A stretch of DNA of 64,000 bases from Desulfuribacillus stibiiarsenatis (GTDB lineage: Bacteria; Bacillota; Bacilli; Desulfuribacillales; Desulfuribacillaceae), in assembly GCF_001742305.1 (NCBI RefSeq), contig NZ_MJAT01000036.1, positions 119,561-183,560 of the forward strand, in the 5' to 3' direction. The notes beneath the pieces are model-generated. The model worked only from the letters and a program-made list of their open reading frames with translations, was not told the DNA's origin and did not search any database. Positions 59,874-64,000 of the stretch are shown here, piece by piece; position 1 is the stretch's first letter, and every line of letters starts with the position of its first letter. A program made the translations under genes and the position numbers.

Positions 59874-60677
59874 CTAGTAAGATGAAATTTTCCATTTTCT
59901 CCAAAATACTGTCATCATTGCTATTGCAGTGATTGACGATATACCTATCAAATATGATTTAGGAGTAATTTGCGTGTATATCATGTATGCATTTACTTCG
60001 CTCGCATGTTTATTTAAAATTTTAAAGGTTTCTGTTAGATATTCTAACGCCTTTGCAGACTGTTTCAATTTCGCTTGGTCGGAAGCTTGATTTAAATGTT
60101 GAAAAATCGATTTTATTTGCGTATGGTATTCTTGGGAATACATAATTTGAATTGCACAACTGATTAAATCGTATTTTCTCTCAAGATTCGCAATTTCTAT
60201 TTTCGCTTCATTATCGGCTATTGTTAGTAAAGTATTAAGTAATTTTTCTGATGTTTTATATAATTCTTCAATTCTCTCTGTAAATGATGAGATATCCTTC
60301 CCTACATAGACTTCGCTAGCAATATGGAGTTTGAATATTTCTTCAGCTAATACAGGTTTTTGGACATCTACTTTGTTCAATTCTGTTTTCACTGTTATCA
60401 TAAGATCAATAAAGGCTTTATGAGCCTCTATAGATATTTCTTTTTGATGATTCGTGTTAAGATATACCTCAATCAACTTGGCTACCACTTCTCTAGCCTG
60501 TGGATATTTCTCTTGCTCTACAAAATATTGAATTTGAGAAGAGTAATCCGTTAGAAGCTGTCCTTTCTGTTGATAATTATTACTTGCTGCCAAGCAGATA
60601 TTGGTCCCTTGAAAAATAGTAATGATTAACAATAATAACTTTGCTAAGTTTTTACGAGAAAATATTTTTTGTTTCAT
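59874..60677 (-). CDS. ypjB: Sporulation protein YpjB family
   Basis: A 267-residue protein. An N-terminal signal (KLLLLIITIFQGTNICLA) is followed by a helical ectodomain of about 200 residues and a C-terminal membrane segment (YLIGISSITAIAMMTVFW). This layout, length and position beside ypjC and ypjD match B. subtilis YpjB, which is sporulation-linked. Its molecular role is unknown. GGGGGAG is well placed before ATG 60677. Confidence 0.82.
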   Translation of the reverse strand: MKQKIFSRKNLAKLLLLIITIFQGTNICLAASNNYQQKGQLLTDYSSQIQYFVEQEKYPQAREVVAKLIEVYLNTNHQKEISIEAHKAFIDLMITVKTELNKVDVQKPVLAEEIFKLHIASEVYVGKDISSFTERIEELYKTSEKLLNTLLTIADNEAKIEIANLERKYDLISCAIQIMYSQEYHTQIKSIFQHLNQASDQAKLKQSAKALEYLTETFKILNKHASEVNAYMIYTQITPKSYLIGISSITAIAMMTVFWRKWKISSY

Positions 60678-60776
60678 TATATTTCTCCCCCTTCCATATA
60701 TCATTATGAGTCAACTATTTCTTATACAACCATTTTTATATTCAATTCATAAATTTTTATATCTGGATGTGGTAAT

Positions 60777-61397
60777 TTGGGTATTATTGATAATATATTC
60801 ACTTTATTAATACCATGGTTCTCAACCTACGGGCTTTTAATAATTTTTGTCGTAATGTTACTTGAAACAATATGGATTCCTATGCCCGGAGAATTCATAC
60901 TCCCTTTTGCAGGTTATATGGTATTAGTCAATCAATTAGTCTTTGTGGAGGTAATGTTTGTTGCTATTACAGGCTGTTTAATCGGATCAAGCATTGCTTA
61001 CTTTATAGGATATGCTTACGGTAGGATGACGGCTAATTATTTTCTTGGAAAACGTAGAAAGTTAGCGATTAGCTTTATAAAAACGACCAGATGGTTCCAA
61101 AGCTATGGGGAAACGACAGTAATTTGGGGTAGATCTATGCCACTTATAAGAATCAGCATTTCTTATGTGGCCGGCATGTTTAAGATGAACTATCTAAAAT
61201 TTTTGAGCTATTCCTTTCTAGGTTGGACACTATGGTGTACAATACTGTTAAGCATAGGTCTATTCTTAGGGGAAAAATGGGAGAATATCATTTCATATTT
61301 ACCGATTTTGACAGGTATTATTTTATTTATCATCATTGTCATTGTAAGTCGTATTTTTTACACTTCTTATTACTTAAATCACAAGGCAAAAAAATAA
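60777..61397 (+). CDS. DedA family membrane protein
   Basis: A 206-residue DedA/SNARE-associated family protein. ETIWIPMPGEFILPFAGYM, GSSIAYFIGYAYGR and FIKTTRWFQSYGETTVIWGRSMPLIR with the DedA-type Arg, then VAGMFKMNYLKFL, are the family blocks, and four or five membrane segments are present. DedA proteins scramble lipids or aid envelope stability. The start TTG 60777 follows a weak GGATGTGG. It is divergent from ypjB. Confidence 0.86.
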   Translation: MGIIDNIFTLLIPWFSTYGLLIIFVVMLLETIWIPMPGEFILPFAGYMVLVNQLVFVEVMFVAITGCLIGSSIAYFIGYAYGRMTANYFLGKRRKLAISFIKTTRWFQSYGETTVIWGRSMPLIRISISYVAGMFKMNYLKFLSYSFLGWTLWCTILLSIGLFLGEKWENIISYLPILTGIILFIIIVIVSRIFYTSYYLNHKAKK

Positions 61398-61400
61398 AAG

Positions 61401-62303
<903 letters not shown>

Positions 62304-63641
62304 ATGAATCGTGAGCAATGGAGTTCTAAGCTCGGATTTATTTTAGCTGCTGCTGGTTCGGCTGTAGGCTTAGGGAACATCTGGAGATTTTCCTATGTTG
62401 TAGGTACAGAAGGCGGAGCTGCATTCGTTTTACTTTATTTAGTCATCATTTCTTTAATCGGTTATCCTCTGTTAACGACTGAAATTGCAATTGGTCGTAA
62501 AACGCAAAGAAACCCTGTAGGAGCATTCAAAGCTTTAGCACCTAACTCTCCTTGGTGGTTAGTAGGTGGTATGGGAGTATTAGCTGGATTTGTAATCTTA
62601 TCCTTCTACTCAATCGTTGCTGGTTGGTCGCTTGCTTATACAGCAAAAGCGATTACAGGTTTTGATGCAACGGCAGATTTCACAGGAATGTTCGTAGGTC
62701 ATATTACAAGCTTATGGCCACCAATCATTTGGCATGCAATCTTTATGGCGTTAACAATTGGTATCATTGCTTCTGGTGTAGTAAATGGTATTCAACGTGC
62801 ATCTAAAATTCTAATGCCTGCATTATTTATCATCATTCTCATCTTAGTCGTTAGAGGTTTAACATTGCCTGGAGCAGGAGCTGGAGTTTCGTTCTTCTTA
62901 TCTCCCGATTTTAGTGAAGTTACATCTAAAACTTTCTTAAGAGCAATTGGGCAGTCTTTCTTTACTTTAAGTTTAGGTATGGGTGCACTTATTACTTATG
63001 GTAGTTATTTAAAGCGTGAAGACAATATTTCCGATAGTGCTGCATGGATTGTTGGAATAGACACTGCTGTAGCGTTACTAGCTGGATTTGCAATTTTCCC
63101 TGCAGTATTTGCTTTAGGCTTTGAGCCTGGTTCTGGTGCTGGACTTGCATTTATGACGTTACCAGCTGTTTTTGCTAGTATGCCATTTGGAACTTTATTT
63201 GGATTTATGTTCTTCTTCCTATTAGCGATTGCTGCATTAACTTCTGCAATTTCCTTATTAGAAGTTGTTGTTGCATGGATTGTTGATGAAAAAGGTTGGA
63301 GCCGTACTAAAGCTGCATTTACATTAGGCGGAATCATTTTCCTAACAGGCTTACCTCCAACATTAGGATTCAGTGTATTAAGTGACATTAAATTCTTAGG
63401 GATGGACATTCTTGATACTTATGATTTCTTTGCTAGTGATGTTATGTTACCACTAGGTGGCCTACTAACTGCAGTTTTCGCTGCACATGTATGGAAGACT
63501 AAGAATGCTATTGAAGAAATCAATTCACCAAAAGGTGTAATTTCTTTTGGAAACTGGTATACCGTATTAGTTGGTTATATCATTCCAATTGCAATTGCTA
63601 TAGTAATGATAGTTGGAATTTACGATAAAGTTATTAAATAA
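62304..63641 (+). CDS. Sodium-dependent transporter (NSS/SNF family)
   Basis: A 445-residue transporter of the LeuT fold. GSAVGLGNIWRFSYVVGTEGG holds the sodium-site segment of helix 1, TLSLGMGALITYGSYL is the helix 6 region, and about 11-12 membrane segments are present. The bacterial 11-12-helix subgroup usually moves amino acids with Na+; substrate cannot be told. AAGGGAGG precedes ATG 62304. Two hairpins follow, then an IS66-type end. Confidence 0.93.
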   Translation: MNREQWSSKLGFILAAAGSAVGLGNIWRFSYVVGTEGGAAFVLLYLVIISLIGYPLLTTEIAIGRKTQRNPVGAFKALAPNSPWWLVGGMGVLAGFVILSFYSIVAGWSLAYTAKAITGFDATADFTGMFVGHITSLWPPIIWHAIFMALTIGIIASGVVNGIQRASKILMPALFIIILILVVRGLTLPGAGAGVSFFLSPDFSEVTSKTFLRAIGQSFFTLSLGMGALITYGSYLKREDNISDSAAWIVGIDTAVALLAGFAIFPAVFALGFEPGSGAGLAFMTLPAVFASMPFGTLFGFMFFFLLAIAALTSAISLLEVVVAWIVDEKGWSRTKAAFTLGGIIFLTGLPPTLGFSVLSDIKFLGMDILDTYDFFASDVMLPLGGLLTAVFAAHVWKTKNAIEEINSPKGVISFGNWYTVLVGYIIPIAIAIVMIVGIYDKVIK

Positions 63642-63658
63642 AATTATTAACATATGTA

Positions 63659-63690
63659 ACCCCACGATGATTCGTGGGGTTTTCTTTTTC
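63659..63690 (+). terminator. Terminator after the NSS transporter gene
   Basis: AACCCCACGA (63659-63668), loop TGAT, TCGTGGGGTT, then TTCTTTTT. Confidence 0.92.
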
Positions 63691-63691
63691 A

Positions 63692-63735
63692 ATTAAAAGA
63701 GTGATTGAATATAAAAATTCAATCACTCTTTTAAT
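63692..63735. repeat. 19-bp perfect inverted repeat
   Basis: ATTAAAAGAGTGATTGAAT (63692-63710) and its exact complement (63717-63735) around ATAAAA. It lies right after the transporter terminator and can be a second, bidirectional terminator. Confidence 0.75.
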
Positions 63736-63781
63736 AATTTTGTATTGTATTATGGTAACCGCTCAATAACAGGGTGCCAAA

Positions 63782-63812
63782 AAAGAACTAATACCATGTG
63801 GCACTAGTTCTT
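63782..63812 (-). terminator. Terminator of the IS66 transposase
   Basis: AAGAACTA and TAGTTCTT pair around a 14-base loop; on the minus strand TTTT follows. The right arm (63805-63812) overlaps the stop codon. Confidence 0.75.
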
Positions 63813-64000
63813 GCATTCAGCTAGTATACGCGGAGACCAAGGCATTAAATCTTCTAAATCTTCTGGCCTATTCCGGTAATCAGTATCCGGCATGTATAAG
63901 AGAAGATAGTTTAGGTAGCTGTATATGTTCAGTCCATTTGCTTTTGCTGTCTCGATGATGCTGTATATAGCGGCACTAGCGGAGGCCCCTTTAGGAGTAG
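63804..64000 (-). CDS. IS66-family transposase, C-terminal fragment
   Basis: The last 65 codons read TPKGASASAAIYSIIETAKA, NGLNIYSYLNYLLLYMPDTD, RPEDLEDLMPWSPRILAECKN and stop. PKGAxASAxIYSIIETAKANGLN and DDLLPWS-like ends are the C-terminus of IS66 (tnpC/ORFC) transposases. The catalytic part is beyond the window. No frameshift is seen in this part. Confidence 0.85.
   Translation of the reverse strand, partial: TPKGASASAAIYSIIETAKANGLNIYSYLNYLLLYMPDTDYRNRPEDLEDLMPWSPRILAECKN

Larger units (their letters stand above)
63755..64000 (-). mobile_element. IS66-family element, one end
   Basis: GTAACCGCTCAATAACAGGG at 63755 is a GTAA-type terminal inverted repeat as in IS66 elements, oriented inward with the transposase 3' end inside. 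The other end and any 8-bp target duplicate (would read GTATTATG at 63747-63754) are outside the window. Confidence 0.7.

Noticed and set aside
63005..63409. 134-codon minus-strand frame inside the NSS transporter gene
   Set aside because: It mirrors the hydrophobic codons of the transporter; composition is rich in Ala, Asn and Pro as expected for an antisense shadow.

Overview
The window is AT-rich and gene-dense, with Shine-Dalgarno sites close to AGGAGG and frequent TTG and GTG starts. It carries spore genes (cotE, spoVK, ricA, ypjB, a small acid-soluble spore protein candidate), bacillithiol synthesis (bshA) and long stretches in Bacillus subtilis gene order: miaB-ricA-cotE-mutS-mutL-miaA-hfq, spoVK-hflX-ynbB-glnR-glnA-lexA, and dinG-panDCB-birA-bshA-dapB-ypjD-ypjC-ypjB. 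This points to an endospore-forming Bacillota of the Bacillales side. Several genes are more usual in anaerobes: PduL-type phosphotransacylase, DUF3842/CooT, a class II aldolase methylthioribose shunt, an NSS transporter, and a TrxB-like flavoprotein without the NADPH motif. An anaerobic Bacillales relative is my inference; the species is not identified.

Layout. 1-5.3 kb: the end of gpsA, pduL, an MBL hydrolase with mnmM, a membrane protein, miaB and ricA. 5.4-11.8 kb: cotE followed by an operon of three tandem YheC/D-type ATP-grasp proteins and one phiEco32-type COOH-NH2 amidoligase, behind a sigma-K-like promoter; this looks like a spore-coat peptide-ligation module. 11.9-19.4 kb: mutS, mutL, an RsmJ-like methyltransferase, miaA, hfq and a stand-alone pyrB. 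19.5-23.5 kb: pepF, a small membrane protein, a pseudouridine synthase, and a DUF3842-CooT fused frame that keeps an internal ribosome site. 23.5-30.4 kb: spoVK, an unnamed GTPase, hflX, ynbB, glnRA with a GlnR operator, and lexA with an SOS box. 30.4-34.2 kb (minus): a tyrosine recombinase next to a lox-like palindrome, a degenerate ATP-grasp gene, a DnaI-like loader and dnaD. 34.4-40.7 kb (minus): aspB, ackA, a short FtsH-like protease with two unknown membrane-anchored proteins, and surE. 40.9-45 kb: a SASP-like gene (plus), then mtnP-mtnA-aldolase-mtaD (minus), which reads as a DHAP-shunt-type methylthioadenosine salvage operon. 45-56 kb (minus): a ComEC-like MBL protein, dinG, a TPR protein, panD-panC-panB, birA, bshA, dapB and ypjD. 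56-62 kb: a TrxB-like protein with a CstR-like repressor and its operator, ypjC, a diguanylate cyclase, ypjB, a DedA protein and ypiB. 62.3-64 kb: an NSS-family transporter and the end of an IS66-family element at the right edge.

A recurring intergenic palindromic element links several of these regions. Six copies were found by eye (11.8, 19.4, 45.0, 48.8, and two in tandem at 56.2-56.3 kb). The arms covary, most copies can form two mutually exclusive hairpins, and five of the six lie just upstream of a gene in the same relative orientation. This family, the spore-coat ligase operon, the CooT fusion and the lox-like site are the most interesting features. No rRNA, tRNA or CRISPR array was seen.
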